Source of the DNA: Gnetum montanum
Lineage: Eukaryota > Streptophyta > Gnetopsida > Gnetales > Gnetaceae
NCBI GenBank assembly: GCA_015680685.1
Contig: MNCI01011180.1
Location: 90,967 to 154,966 of the forward strand
Direction of reading: 5' to 3'
DNA length: 64,000 nucleotides
Positions 35,546 through 46,936 of the stretch are shown one piece after another; the first letter of the stretch is position 1, and every line of letters starts with the position of its first letter. Position numbers and translations under genes: made by a program. The notes below the pieces were generated by a model that saw nothing but the letters and a program-made list of their open reading frames with translations, ran no database searches and had not been told where the DNA came from.

Positions 35546-37660
35546 TTGCTTGTTATTAAAATGGGGGATATCCCCCATAACTAAACGGTTGAGCATGGTA
35601 AGGATTAATAAACGAAAGATGAGGATCCTTGCATGTTGGAAACATTGACACTTGGTCATACTTACCCCATTGGGGTTCACACACTTGATTATAGTAAGCA
35701 TAGTAGGGCAATTTATAAGATGTGGTTCTTGGATAAAGAGTTGACCCACTATGATACTTGGGACCGTAAGATCGTATGCAAGGATCAGGATGTCACTCCC
35801 CATGGCTATATTCATTAGGTCATATGGTTTTTGGAGTGTTAGTTGGTGGCCCTAATGAAGTAACATGAGGTGTTGGGTTCAAAGAGAAGGATGCACCACA
35901 GTGTTGGACTTGTGCTGAGTTGGAGGATGCAATGACCTTGGAATTGTGTTGTCCCTTCTTATGGTCATGTCTAAAGAAGGGACGTCTTTGATGTTGAGGT
36001 CTCTCACTGCTATTAGTAATAGTAGCATAGGTGACGTTCGTGGGTTGTCACTGTGGTGCAGACACTTCAAGAATAGTTGGTGGTAATGTAGAAGAAGGGA
36101 AAGGATGAGAATGTTGAAATTTAGGAGAAGTGTAAGGTACACAAGGTCGTGATTTTGTTGAGGACATGGGCTGATAGTATTGAGGAGAATGATAATGCGG
36201 CAAGATAGAGTATGTTGACCTAGTTGGGGAAATAGGATGTTGAACTTGATAAGCATTTGGATTCAGAGGATACGAAGGGTGTCTCCAGTTTAGGGATGGC
36301 TTCCCCCACGACTGGGATTGTTGCCACTGCGATTGAACATAGTATCTCCGTACGAACTTTGGGTGTAATGTGCTTTCCCAATGCTCATATAGATTTAACA
36401 AGATTGGGCATTGACCCTTGGGGTGATCGTACAGGTAAATGTTGCATTCATATGGATGATTGGCCGTTGAGCTCTTATTTTCTTCATCCCTTCTTGTCGA
36501 TTGTCTAATGATATTTTGTCCTGCTTTTCGGGTTGTCAAAACTCTATCTCCAATAATATCAATATATTCTCCACACTTTTTATCTATCTATTCCAACATC
36601 TTATTGATCTTTTCCTTGACTTCTTTTAGTGATTGTTGGTTTGGAAAAGATGGTTTTTCCTCCTTGAGATAGGTTGATTTCTCCTATTTGTGATTATTGA
36701 CCTTTGTTAAGTTGAGATTCTGGTCCCATTGATGTTTTTCAAGACTCTCCCATCTAGCCATTTTTCCTTCTTCTTTTGCTACCTGCATAATAAGCTCTTG
36801 GATTTGATGGGTTCATAGTTTGTATAGTTGACCTTGGACATACATCCCTAGGGTTTCTCTTGTTGCATCATGAAGCCCATCAATGATATGATACATTAGT
36901 CTTTCCTTGGAGAACTCAGGGCCTGGACAGTTATTTAATAGTGCATAATATCTTTCTAAGGCCATGTCCAAGGGTTCATGTTGTACTTGTTTCCAATCTT
37001 GGATTTGTTTCCTCAAGGTTGACACTCTTGCGTAGGTTTGATATCTTTCGTTAAAGAGTTCTACCATTGTTGGCCAACGTCGTATTGAATTTGGTTTTAA
37101 TGATATATATCATACTTTTGCTTGGCCAACGAGTGTCATAGGAAAGAGCTTGAGGGGGGGGGAACTATTATCAATGTTGTTCCATGTGCAGGCATTGTAA
37201 AAGGCTTGTAAATGTTGTTGTAGATCTAAGTCATAGCCTCTTGAGAAATTGGAAAAGTTGTTTAAATTGAGCCTAGGTAGGCGGCTCTCTTTATGATGCC
37301 TATGGGAGATTCAAACAGCCTCTTGTGTTTGCATTAGGCTTGTAGTGGCTAGTAGGGGTTCATCGTCATCAAGTAAGTTATGCTTCTATGCATTGGGATG
37401 ATGTTGCCAGCGTTTATGTTTATAAGAAATCTGAACCTCAGGTTGCGTACTCCAATCTTCATTATCATATAGTTCGTTGGTTCTCCAATGAACTGCCTCA
37501 CTAGATGTGGTATTATTATAGTCTTGTAGGAGAGGCACGATTGTGAAATTGTGTGTGAATTTATATGTGACTTTTTATAATTATTTCTTTGTAAAAGATA
37601 TATCGTTAATTCCTGTATAGCGACCTTGTATGATATAACTAATCTAGATAACTAGCACCA
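35546..37660 (-). pseudogene. Gypsy gag (element B, minus strand), decayed
   Basis: Minus-strand gag of the same family as element A. The capsid block at 37067-36813 reads STLRKQIQDWKQVQHEPLD and RYYALLNNCPGPEFSKERLM. The zinc knuckle region near 36455-36405 reads CNIYLYDHPKGQCP, in which the second Cys of the knuckle has become Tyr. A long Pro/Ser/Tyr-rich tail follows (to about 36048), then decayed sequence to about 35550. Protease and RT are missing, so the element was truncated after gag. Confidence 0.8.
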
Positions 37661-37678
37661 TCCTCGACAACAGCACCA
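37661..37678 (-). other. Gypsy primer-binding site, element B
   Basis: Minus strand TGGTGCTGTTGTCGAGGA, same spacing from the LTR end as in element A (one T). It differs from the element A site by four substitutions. Confidence 0.8.
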
Positions 37679-37679
37679 A

Positions 37680-38490
37680 TGATGAGTGGCGAGGTATCCC
37701 TACACTCAACCATACGAATACGAGCATTTCACACATAATCCAATCACACTTCACAAACAGGCTAGTTGTGGTATCTAGATAGTTATTCTTAGGTCGCATT
37801 TCGTTATCTTCCCACCTGAACTAGTATTAGCTTTGTCACGTATGGTTTAGTCCAAAGTGAGGTGTATGATGTGTTCCTATACTAACACTACTCTTGGGTA
37901 TGATGGTAAATAATATTAACTAAACTAGGAAGGAAAGAGAGAGAGAGGGTAAGAGAGAATCTAACTAGCCTAAGTTCAATGAGCATCTATTCCTTAATCA
38001 TTCATACACATCTTGGACCTTGTGCACGACTACCACTGGGATTACTAAACGCAAATCCTAGGTACGCTACTGGGTTACCAAGTAGTCACACTTAAATGCT
38101 CGTGATCAAGTCGTACTCATTCGACGTTTAAAAGGAGTTTATGGTGAAGAAATATTAACTAAGAAAGTAGTAAATAACAATTAAATAAATAATTAAACTA
38201 AGTGAATGTTGCAATGCTAAAGTAATCTTGATAGTTATTGTCGCTGATGTGCGTGTCCAAGTACGTCACACTCGAATAAGGATGTTGTACAATTACCATT
38301 ACCACATTGCGGGCATGCACTAGAAGAGAAGGGTTGAGAGAGAAACTGATGTAAAAAAGAAGCTTAAATCTAACAACTCTAACCACTAACTCTAAAAAAC
38401 TCCCATCAGATCTATCTACCTCTTATTTATAGATGAGGAGACATGCCGCAATATCGCATATATCGCGGCCAACAAAATGATAACTCATCA
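37680..38490 (-). mobile_element. 5' LTR of gypsy element B (811 bp, minus)
   Basis: Bounded by TGATGAG (37680) and CTCATCA (38484-38490), the family termini. In transcription direction it has GCGATATATGCGATATTGCGG, then TATAAATA at 38431-38424, the conserved GTGACGTACTTGGACACGCAC block near 38250, and the end block TATGGTTGAGTGTAGGGATA. CG content is well preserved. Confidence 0.88.
38424..38431 (-). promoter_or_regulatory. TATA box of gypsy LTR B
   Basis: TATAAATA on the minus strand, preceded 15-40 bases upstream by two overlapping GCGATAT-type palindromes (38446-38468). Confidence 0.75.
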
Positions 38491-38659
38491 CATATGTTAT
38501 GAAACTATAATATGATTATAATTCCAATATTTACTAAGCTTGCACCATGTCTTTCAAATTTGTTTAAGAATTGGAGAATTAGGAATAAAAATGCCTTAAG
38601 AAAAAAGAAAAAAGTTATTAGAAGACCAACTATTATCATTCTTAGGTTTTCCTTGCACA

Positions 38660-41406
38660 TGTGTGTTTCTTAAAAAAGGCATCCAAACATCATCTCCATT
38701 AATGCATTTTACTACATGAGAAGCACCTTGGTTATAATAATTAATGTGGCTAAGTCCTCCATCATTCTTACTACTAGTGCAAATATCCCAAGTAATTCTA
38801 GAAAAACCTTTTCTATGTTGCTTAGCAAACCAAAGAAATTAGCAAATAATATAATCAATTCTACTATAAGAAGTTTTAGAAGAGACCCTAAAAGTAACAA
38901 ACATAAGTTTCTTGAAGCATCTACTTAATAACTAAAAATTTGCTAGTAAGGGTGAGCATTTTTTCTTTCCATTTATCAAGTTTTTTTTTTTTTTTTGTTT
39001 TTATAAACCATGTAATTCCACAAAATAGTAATATTAGCCTCAAAAGGAAAACACATTCCTAAAATTTTGAAAACAAAATCTTTTTTCAAGATTTTCCAAA
39101 GCTTGAGAGTAATTCACTCATCAATATTGTTATTACAATAAAAAACAAATTTTTGTTAATGGATTCGAGAGTCAAATAACATGCAATGATCCTTTACTCT
39201 GGCTAAAAGAATATTAAGATGTTGCAAAGAATTGTTGAACATAACAAAAGAATAATCTGCAAAATGTATGTTAAGAAATTATGTACCTTGATCATCAGTT
39301 AAAATTTCCTTAATGATATTCTTGTATAGATTATGTTAAAGAAACTCTGTAGCAATAATGAAAAGATAGGGAGTTAGAGAACAACCTCGACAAACTAAAC
39401 ATTGAAGAGAAGAGGAGGAACTTAGTCCAAAATTAGTGGCAAGTTGAGCATTCGCTTCAATGAGTAGGATATAATCAAGATGAATAAAATAATCACCAAA
39501 TCCCAGTTTATAGAAACAAGAAATAATGAAATTACATTCAATCCTATTATAAGCTTTGGCATAATCTAACGTAATAAAGCAATGTCTTAGTTAGTATCAG
39601 AATCCTACTACATTTCCTTCCAAGTTGAAATAATAATATCTACCTTTAAGAAAACTAGTTTGCTCAAGTTTGTTAATATCTTCAATAACTTTGTAAATTC
39701 AGCAAGCCATGCATTTAGCTAAAATATTATAGTTATTATTAAGAGGATTAAGAGGCCTTCAATTACCAATATGTTGAAGATCTTTATTATTAGGAATAAG
39801 ACAAATCATACTTTCACTAATATTTTTACCAAAAGAAAGTTTTTTAATAGCTTCTTGGAAAACAGAAAAGAGATCGTCTCTAATGATGTCCAAATGTTTT
39901 TTAAAAAATTTAATTGAAAAACCATCAAAACTTAGAGCTTTACCATATACTAAAGTAAAGGTTGTTGCTTTGATTTCTTCCTATGTAATTTATGCTTCAA
40001 GAATACTTTGATGCACTTCTATTATAAGATGAGGAATATGTACTTAAAAGGATTTCTTGCTAAAACCTTTAAAAGAAAATTTATTTTTTAAAAAGTTATT
40101 AATAGTCTCAAGATCTTTAATAATGAAACCATTCATATAAAGTGATTCCAATTTAGGTAATTGACCCTTTTCTTTTAGAAATTTAGAAATTTCCTTGCAA
40201 GGTTCATCTTCAATTTTTATCCAACCCATGTAACTTTTAGTAAGAGTACTTTTAGCTTCAAAAGTATCTCAACATTATTTAACATAATGAACTTTAGCAA
40301 AGTCTTTTTAAGTTTCAAGATCAAAGGGATTCTAATCTCAAAGAATTTGCATTTATTTTACAAATTTTAAAAGATCTTCAACTTGACACTTATGCTTAGC
40401 AAATTGCTTTTCAAACCATCTAGCATAATATTTGACTTTACAAGTAGTTCATTACCACAAGTTAATCTAACCAATATTACAAATAAGCTTTTTTTTTTTC
40501 TTTTTTCTTTTTTTCTTTTTTTTTTTTTGCATTCCATAATAACTTCAAAATATTTTTTTCACTTAATCCTATGAACATAGTAGTATTCATATGAAAATGG
40601 TCATGCTTTTGAAAAGACAAAAAAACTAATTCAAAAGAGAAAAATACTAATAGGAAAATGATCTAACAAAGTATTATCTATATGCACTTCTAATTTTTTT
40701 GTAGGCTGTCAAAAGGAAACATTAGATATGTAAAATCTATCAAGTCAACAATAAATTCTATCATTTCCTTTTGATTATTACACCAAGTATATTACTTCTC
40801 ATTTGAATGAGATGGAAATAAAGAGCTAACATCAAAAAGAAAATATGTTTTTTCTAGAATTACACCAATCTTCTTTCTCCTAAGAAGACATGTTAGTAGG
40901 AAGACCATGAAGTTGATCTAAATGACTTTCAACTATATGGAAATTACCTCCAATAATTCAAGAAACTTTAGGCATAGATAGAAGATATTTTCAAAAACCT
41001 AATCGATATTTTGAATTAGTGAAAACATAAACATTACAAAGTCCAAAGTCATCTTTTTCACTATGATAACTAATTCAAAGAATTCTTCAAAAGTTGTTAA
41101 AACCAAAATACAAAAATTTTCCAATCTAATTTTTATTAACAAGAATAGCAACACCTCCTTTATTAACTTCATGAGCATTAAAAAAATGCAATTTTTTAAA
41201 ATTCATGTACCAACAAAAATAATATCATGCACTAAAATCTTAATTTCTTGTAAGAAAAGAAAATATGAAGATAAATGCTTAGTCTTAAAGATATTCCTTG
41301 GCAATCTTTGCTTGAGACCTATCAAAAAGGCCCCCAACAATCCATGATAACACCAACATAGGAATGTGGGGAAGGAGGTCCATTCTTGATTTTTCAAGCT
41401 CAACAT
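38660..41406 (-). pseudogene. Decayed LINE (endonuclease and RT), minus strand
   Basis: The minus strand from 41406 shows an L1-type endonuclease start (LLGAFLIGLKQRLPRNIFKT, then SYFLFLQEIKILVHD). The RT follows from about 40300: FITLDYAKAYNRIE, LVCRGCSLTPYLFIIATEFL and NIHFADYSFVM near 39270-39240. Family RTs have F(A/V)DD; here the second Asp is Tyr. The post-RT block KWKEKMLTLTSKFLVIK is near 38960. Many stops, high AT, and an A-run (plus-strand T-run 38982-38997) mark a long-dead copy. Confidence 0.75.
40489..40530 (+). repeat. Poly-T tract
   Basis: Nearly pure T (with C interruptions) within the minus-strand LINE, between its endonuclease and RT. It could be the A-tail of a small nested retrotransposed insertion. 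Confidence 0.5.
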
Positions 41407-41911
41407 TTCTCACAATCCATGTCACAAATAAGTGAAAAAGCATTATCCAATAAACAAACATTTAGAAAAGTAGTAGAAATAGAGAGAGAATGATATATCT
41501 TTAAGGTTATTAAATTATAAACATTATGTGAGACATCTTTTTTCTCTGTTGCACCAAGTGAAATCCATATGTATCAATATTTCTACTATAATTTCTTTTT
41601 TTCTAAACAAAAATTTTCTAGAAAAAACACTAATTACCAACCTTGAGTTCTAATTATATTTTTCTCTATCATAAATCAATCTCTACAAAATAATACGTGA
41701 GTTATATACCATTTAGTAATGTTTTTAACTTTGTCTTTAGGCTTATGCCAATGCTGCTAACAATGTTTCTTTCAAAGCTTTAAAAAATAAGAGGAGAATT
41801 TTCTAATTCAATCTAAAAAGGAATTTCAAAATAGGGATTGCAATTCAATTTTCATTCTTAAGTAATAAAATTATTATGATGATCGTTCAAAACTTTAAGA
41901 TCCAATGATTT

Positions 41912-41916
41912 CTTAA
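41912..41916 (+). repeat. Target-site duplication, left (CTTAA)
   Basis: CTTAA immediately before the solo LTR; the identical pentamer follows the LTR at 42928-42932. Confidence 0.9.
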
Positions 41917-41921
41917 TGATG

Positions 41922-42050
41922 GGACGCGATATCGCATGGGCCGCGATATTGCATGGGCCGCGATATCACGTCCGTCGCGATATCGCATCTCCCCGCGATA
42001 TCGTGTCTTCCCTGTGATATCGCATATGCGATATCGCAGTCTACCGCAAT
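41922..42050 (+). repeat. U3 palindrome array (GCGATATCGC)
   Basis: About eight copies of CGATATCG or one-base variants in 130 bases, many as the 10-base palindrome GCGATATCGC, spaced by CATGGGCC, CACGTCC, CATCTCCCC and similar. It ends four bases before the TATA box. Confidence 0.93.
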
Positions 42051-42053
42051 GTC

Positions 42054-42061
42054 TATAAATA
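42054..42061 (+). promoter_or_regulatory. TATA box of the solo LTR
   Basis: TATAAATA right after the palindrome array. Confidence 0.8.
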
Positions 42062-42927
42062 AGAAGCAGCTCTTCCTTATTCAGGATCCCAGTTAGACAA
42101 TAATGAAACTCTGGCAGTTTGATCCCTCCAGAGTTAGTTTATTTTTCTAGTGTAGTGAATGTAGTTGTACAGTGTCTTTATTCGAGTGTGACATACTTGG
42201 ACACGCACATGACTGGCAATAAAGATCGATATTACTTCATCATTGCAGCATTCACTTTGTTATTTATTTGTTTATTATTTATTTAATGTTATTTATTGCT
42301 TTCGTAGTGCGGTGTGAGTACGACTTGATTACGAGCATTTACGAATGTGTACGGTTAGTCAAGGAATCAGTTGCTCATCGCGATTAGGTTCTTTCACCCT
42401 TAAACTCCTAGAAGCGGAATGAGTATGACTTGGTTACGAGCATTTAAGTGTGACTACTTGGTAGCCCAGTGGCGTAGCCAGGATCTATGCTTGGTAATCC
42501 TAGTGGTGTATTCGAGATCTACACTTGGTAATCCCAATGGCGTACCTTGGACCTGCGCTTGGTAGTCCCAGTGGTAGTCGTGCACGAAGTCCAAGATGTG
42601 TACGATTGATCAAGGAATCGGTTGCTCGTCGTACTTAGGCTAGATTAGATCCTCTTACCCTTTCCCTCCTAGCTTAGCTTAGTTAATATTATTTTCCACT
42701 GTCATCAAGAGTAGCATTAGATTTAGGAACACATCATACACCTCACTCTAGACTAACCCATACATGACAAATGATAAATACTAGTCCAGGTGAGAAGACA
42801 GCGAACTACGACCTAAGGATAACTGTCTAGGTGCCACAACTAGTCCGTATGCGGAGTTCGACTGGATCGTGCGTAAAAATGCTCATATTCGTATCGTTGA
42901 ACGTAGGGGTACCTCTACTGCTCATCA

Positions 42928-42932
42928 CTTAA
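42928..42932 (+). repeat. Target-site duplication, right (CTTAA)
   Basis: Identical to the pentamer before the solo LTR. Confidence 0.9.
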
Positions 42933-43925
42933 CCATTTTAGAATTAGCTAGTTCAAGAAGCAAAAAAGATTTGTAAGAATAGTAGGCATGTAAAACATTA
43001 ATTCCATAGCATTCAAGAATAGCCTAAATCACTAGTGTAAATCCCTTATTTAGGCAAATAAATCCAATAATCTACAAAAATATATATCATGAAGTGGTAT
43101 CTTTTGATACGAATTCATAAAAATCATCAAGTAAAATAAAATCAAAAGTTTTAGAATTCTTTAGTATTTTTCATCTTCAAATTATTTCTCACCAAAAAAT
43201 TTCATGTTGCAATAACTCTATAAAAAATCCTCGATATTGAAAAACCACTAAGAAAATTTACTACAACTACTATAAATATCATCTACTCGTTTATAAATTT
43301 TTGCAAGTGAAAAAGATTCAAATAAGAGTATTATAACAATGCAATCAACTACAGTTATCAAATTAAAAAGGTTAGCTTAAAAAGCTATCTAATCATCCCA
43401 ACTAACCAAATAACAATTTCATCAATTTTAGAAGAACAAGTTGTGTCAATAATACTGTGTGCTTTAGAAGGGATGATTTCACTATTGTATAAATATTACT
43501 TTGTACTTGATTATTCTCACACAAACTTTTATTGAGTTGACAACAAGTGATCTGGTGTTTTTTCCTTCTCTCTAATATTTTATTTTTTGTTTTTGAGCAT
43601 TGATGTATTCATTTTTGCTTTTTTGGAAATTTCAATTTTCTATTTTCTTAGAAAATGGCAAACATAGCTATTTAATAGAAAACCAGTAAACATAGCTATT
43701 TAACTTAATGTAACTTATATTCTCTTCTACTTGTAACTTGGAAATTACCAAAGTTAAGAGTTATTCTCTTATACTTTATTTTGGGCATTACTAAAGTTAA
43801 GCACTATAAAATCAAAAGAGACTGTATTACTAAAGTTAAGCACCAAAAAATCAAAAGAGACTATGCTATAAATGTGAGTTTGTTATTCAAAGTAAAAAGA
43901 AGATAAATGTGAGTTTGTTGTTCAA
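42933..43925. other. AT-rich DNA, no gene
   Basis: Nothing coding-like. 43730-43870 has two loose copies of TTACTAAAGTTAAGCAC followed by AAAATCAAAAGAGACT. Confidence 0.45.
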
Positions 43926-44092
43926 AGTAAGAGAAGCTTTGTCCTGTGGATGTTTTAATTCATATTGAGGCTTTGTCCTATGGATGTTTTCCTTCACATT
44001 GAAGGGAAGCTTTGTGCTGTAGATGCTTCCCTTCACATTGAAGAGAAGCTTTGTCCTGTGGATGTTTCCCTTCACATTGAAGGGAGGGTTGT
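43926..44092 (+). repeat. Tandem repeat, about 45-bp unit, four copies
   Basis: Four copies of GAAGCTTTGTCCTGTGGATG followed by TTTCCCTTCACATTGAAGG, period about 45 bases. Frames through it look open but are repeat artefacts. Confidence 0.85.
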
Positions 44093-44164
44093 GTGTTCTA
44101 TTTTTTCTACAAATCCTTGGGACGGTTATGTGTTCTATTTTTCTATAGATCCTTAGGTTATATT

Positions 44165-44420
44165 ATTTTCCAAACAACTTTGACATGAATTAGGGCACAA
44201 AGTTGATACTTTGCTTTTGTGGTTTTGCCATCCCAACAACTTTGCCATGTACTATCCTATTTTCCAAACAACTTCGACGTACTATCTAGTTTTCCAAACA
44301 ACTTTGCCAGGAATTATCGCCCAAAGTTGTTTTGCCATGAATCAAAGTCCAAAGTTGTTTTTGATGATTTCCAACAACTTTGCCATGGGCTATCCACAAA
44401 GTTTGTGATGAGCATTCTAT
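44165..44420 (+). repeat. Inverted-word array (CAACTTTG / CAAAGTTG)
   Basis: About ten occurrences of CAACTTTG or its complement CAAAGTTG in 255 bases, joined by GCCATG and CTATC words. It resembles the U3 arrays of the LTRs, but no LTR could be delimited here. Confidence 0.7.
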
Positions 44421-45044
44421 ATGCATATTTCACATATTACAAAAAAACATAAAACATAGTAATATGATTTGTTTTTTATCTAAAAAACCCAATAACAATC
44501 AATCATACAATCACCCATAACAGTAATAGGTAACAATTAGCCAAAATAAAACTATCATGATCAAATAGCCCCTAACGTTCAAATTTTACCAACACTTTAT
44601 TAACATGTTACTTTTTTACTTTTTAAAAATTCAAAAATTTGTAAAATAATGATAGCAAAAAAATTACTCAAAATTTCTAAAATAATGATAGCAAAAGTGT
44701 GCTATTGGTGTGTCCCTTGATGCCTCCAACTTCAATATATTATTATTAGTTTTCTTTCTTTCCTTCTTAAGATGTAGTGATATACCTGATCTCAAATTCA
44801 ACTTCAATATATCATTCATTTTCTTTCTTTCTTTCTTGACATTTCTTTGTTTCTTCACATGCAACAATGCATAGACCTGATTTTTGATATATAGATTCAA
44901 GAATTTTAAAACCATCTAAATTAATCGTCACTATATTTTTAAAATTTAAGAATTTTGATTTTACAATGATTCAAGGATTATTTTTTGTCACAATATTTAT
45001 CATTCTAAAACCATCTAAATATTTTTTTCCAAAATCTATTCAAA

Positions 45045-45398
45045 CTATTATTATAATCCCCACATGAATAACACAGAAAAGTAGTGTAGTCACCATAGAA
45101 AATAACAAAAAAAAAAAGAATTGCAATCACATGAATAACACAGAAAAGAATTGCAATCAATACATAATTAACACCCAAAAAAAGTGAAATCATCACAAAA
45201 GTACAATGAATAAGGATTGCAATCACCACATGAATAACACACAAAAGAATTACAATCATCACATGAATAACATAGAAAAAAACATGCAATCACCACAAAA
45301 GTACAATGAATAACACACTACTTGAGTACATACTACATTACATGAATAGCACAATATCAATTCAAAATATTATTGTAAGCCCACAAGTAATCACACAT
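45045..45398 (+). repeat. Tandem array (ATGAATAACACA unit), left part
   Basis: Loose tandem repeat with a unit of about 30-40 bases: CACATGAATAACACA, GAAAAGAATTGCAATCA and AAAGTACAATGAATAA. The same repeat continues after the solo LTR at 46192. Confidence 0.8.
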
Positions 45399-46191
45399 TG
45401 ATGAATCCTGGTTTGCCAGACCCGATATCAAGTACACAATATCGTATACATGATATCGTGATTCCTGTGTTAGCCTATAAATATAGCACTCAAGCGCACA
45501 GCAAAGAGTCTTTAGTCTTTAGTTAGTTTTTAGTTTTTAGTTTTTATAGTCAGTTTTAGTGTTCTTCCAAGTGCATGGGCGTAGTGTGATGCTTGTAATT
45601 GTACAGAACCTTTGTTCGAGTGTGATGTACTTGGACAGGCACACGATCAACAATAAAGATCGAGATTACTCCATCATTGCAGCATTCACTTAGCTTTTAA
45701 TCATTTTAATTGTTGATTATTTGTTGTTATTTTCTTAGTTAATATTTCTTTTATCGTCATTTACTATTCTTTTTGTTAACGCAAAATGAGTATGCCTTAA
45801 TCACAAACATTTAAGTGTAACTACATGATAACCCAATAGTGTATTGAGTAGTGCTTCAAGTAATGTGCATTTGGTAATCCTAGAAGTAGTACACAAAGTC
45901 CAAGATGCGTACAGATAATTAAGAACAAATGCTCATCACACTTAGGCTAGCTTAGATATTGCTCATTAGCTTAATTAAGTTATCTCTTATTGTCCTTAGG
46001 AGTAGCATAGTAGAAGGGATCACATCATACACCTCACTCTAGACTAAATCTTACATGACAAAGCAAATAACTACGATTAACATATAACTATTTAGGTGCT
46101 ACAACTAGTCCATCCGCGAAGTTCAACCAGATCACACGCGTATACGCTCGTATTCGTATGGTTGAGCGTAGGGGTACCTTGTCGCTCATCA
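45399..46191 (+). mobile_element. Solo LTR of the gypsy family inside a tandem array (793 bp)
   Basis: Starts TGATGAAT, ends CTCATCA. It holds three GATATC-type words (45423-45459), TATAAATA at 45476-45483, ACTCAAGCGCACAG, the GTGATGTACTTGGACAGGCAC block and CAATAAAGATCGAG near 45651. The flanks are CACAT (left) and TACGT (right); both are one transition away from CACGT, so a decayed target duplication is possible. No internal region. Confidence 0.88.
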
Positions 46192-46400
46192 TACGTGAAT
46201 ACACAAAGAGTAAAAAGTGCAATAACTATATGAATAACACACAAAGAATAGAAGACTACACAAAAGGAAGATTGATTAATACAAATTTAGTTCAAAATAT
46301 TATTGTGTAATCTCCACATGAATAACATAAAAAAGAAGTGCAATCACTACATAAATAACACAATATATAGAAGAGTGTGATAGACAAAAGAATACACAGA
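46192..46400 (+). repeat. Tandem array (ATGAATAACACA unit), right part
   Basis: Continuation of the array at 45045-45398: ATGAATAACACACAAAGAAT, GAAGTGCAATCACTACATAA and similar. Confidence 0.75.
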
Positions 46401-46865
46401 AGATTGTCATATAGTTGTTGGTACCAACATCTCCCATGCTAGTATGGGGCCATGATTAATAAGTTTCAATCCCATAACAATTAGAAATTCTATAATTATT
46501 TGTAATGGTAACGTAGGTAAAGCAAGTTAAACTCAACAAGTTGGCGTAGTGAGTGGCAGTTATAATGGTTAACCAAAAAATTTATTTTTACTTTTTAAAT
46601 CCTATAAGACATTTGAAGTTGGTTTTAGATATAATAAAGTGTTTGCATTTTTGCATTTCTAGAATTCAAACTCACAAGCAAGCAATGTCAACCAATCACA
46701 GAAGTATTTAAAATGCAGCTAATATGGTTCACTTTCCAAACCGATTCTCTTTCAAAGTTACTTTTTATATTAAGGATGCCGATTGCAGCCTGAAATTTAT
46801 TTTGTTGTAATCTGTTGTAAAATTGTCCAAAAAAGATCCTTTGTATCAAGGAAGCAATCACCACA
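46401..46865. other. Non-coding DNA before the tRNA
   Basis: No gene seen. The GTATGGGGCCATGATTAATAAG-like stretch at 46441 has no recognisable function. Confidence 0.4.
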
Positions 46866-46936
46866 GCACCATTGGTCTAGTGATAGAATAGTACCCTCCC
46901 ACGGTACAGACCCGAGTTTGATTCCCGGCTGGTGCA
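46866..46936 (+). tRNA. tRNA-Gly (CCC), probably decayed
   Basis: The 71-base cloverleaf matches the plant tRNA-Gly pattern. It has an acceptor stem GCACCA/TGGTGC, a D arm GGTCTAGTGATAGAAT, an anticodon stem GTACC/GGTAC around the loop CTCCCAC (anticodon CCC), and discriminator A. A TTTTT Pol III terminator follows at 46945-46949. Against the plant tRNA-Gly sequence as I remember it, four conserved positions are changed: 7 (G to T, mismatch with C66), 19 (G to A), 52 (G to A, stem mismatch) and 56 (C to T). The 19-56 changes would keep a tertiary pair (A-U for G-C). The internal B box is weakened (GTTTGATTC for GTTCGATTC). Probably a tRNA pseudogene, possibly weakly active. Confidence 0.82.

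Larger units (their letters stand above)
41917..42927 (+). mobile_element. Solo LTR of the gypsy family (1011 bp)
   Basis: Starts TGATGGG and ends CTCATCA, flanked on both sides by CTTAA and with no internal region. It therefore arose by LTR-LTR recombination after a genuine insertion. Parts in order: GCGATATCGC array (41922-42050), TATAAATA (42054-42061), GTGTGACATACTTGGACACGC block, CAATAAAGATCGAT (about 42218), AGTGGCGTA- and CCTAGTGGTGTA-type short repeats (42465-42575), and the TATCGTTGAACGTAGGGG end block. CG dinucleotides are abundant, so this is probably the youngest LTR in the window. Confidence 0.93.

Noticed and set aside
41922-42050. GATATC array as a replication origin or satellite
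   Set aside because: It lies at a fixed place inside an LTR with a target duplication, directly before a TATA box, so it belongs to the LTR.
45005-45289. 94-codon minus-strand frame with Ile/Val/Cys-rich repeats
   Set aside because: It is a translation of the ATGAATAACACA tandem array.
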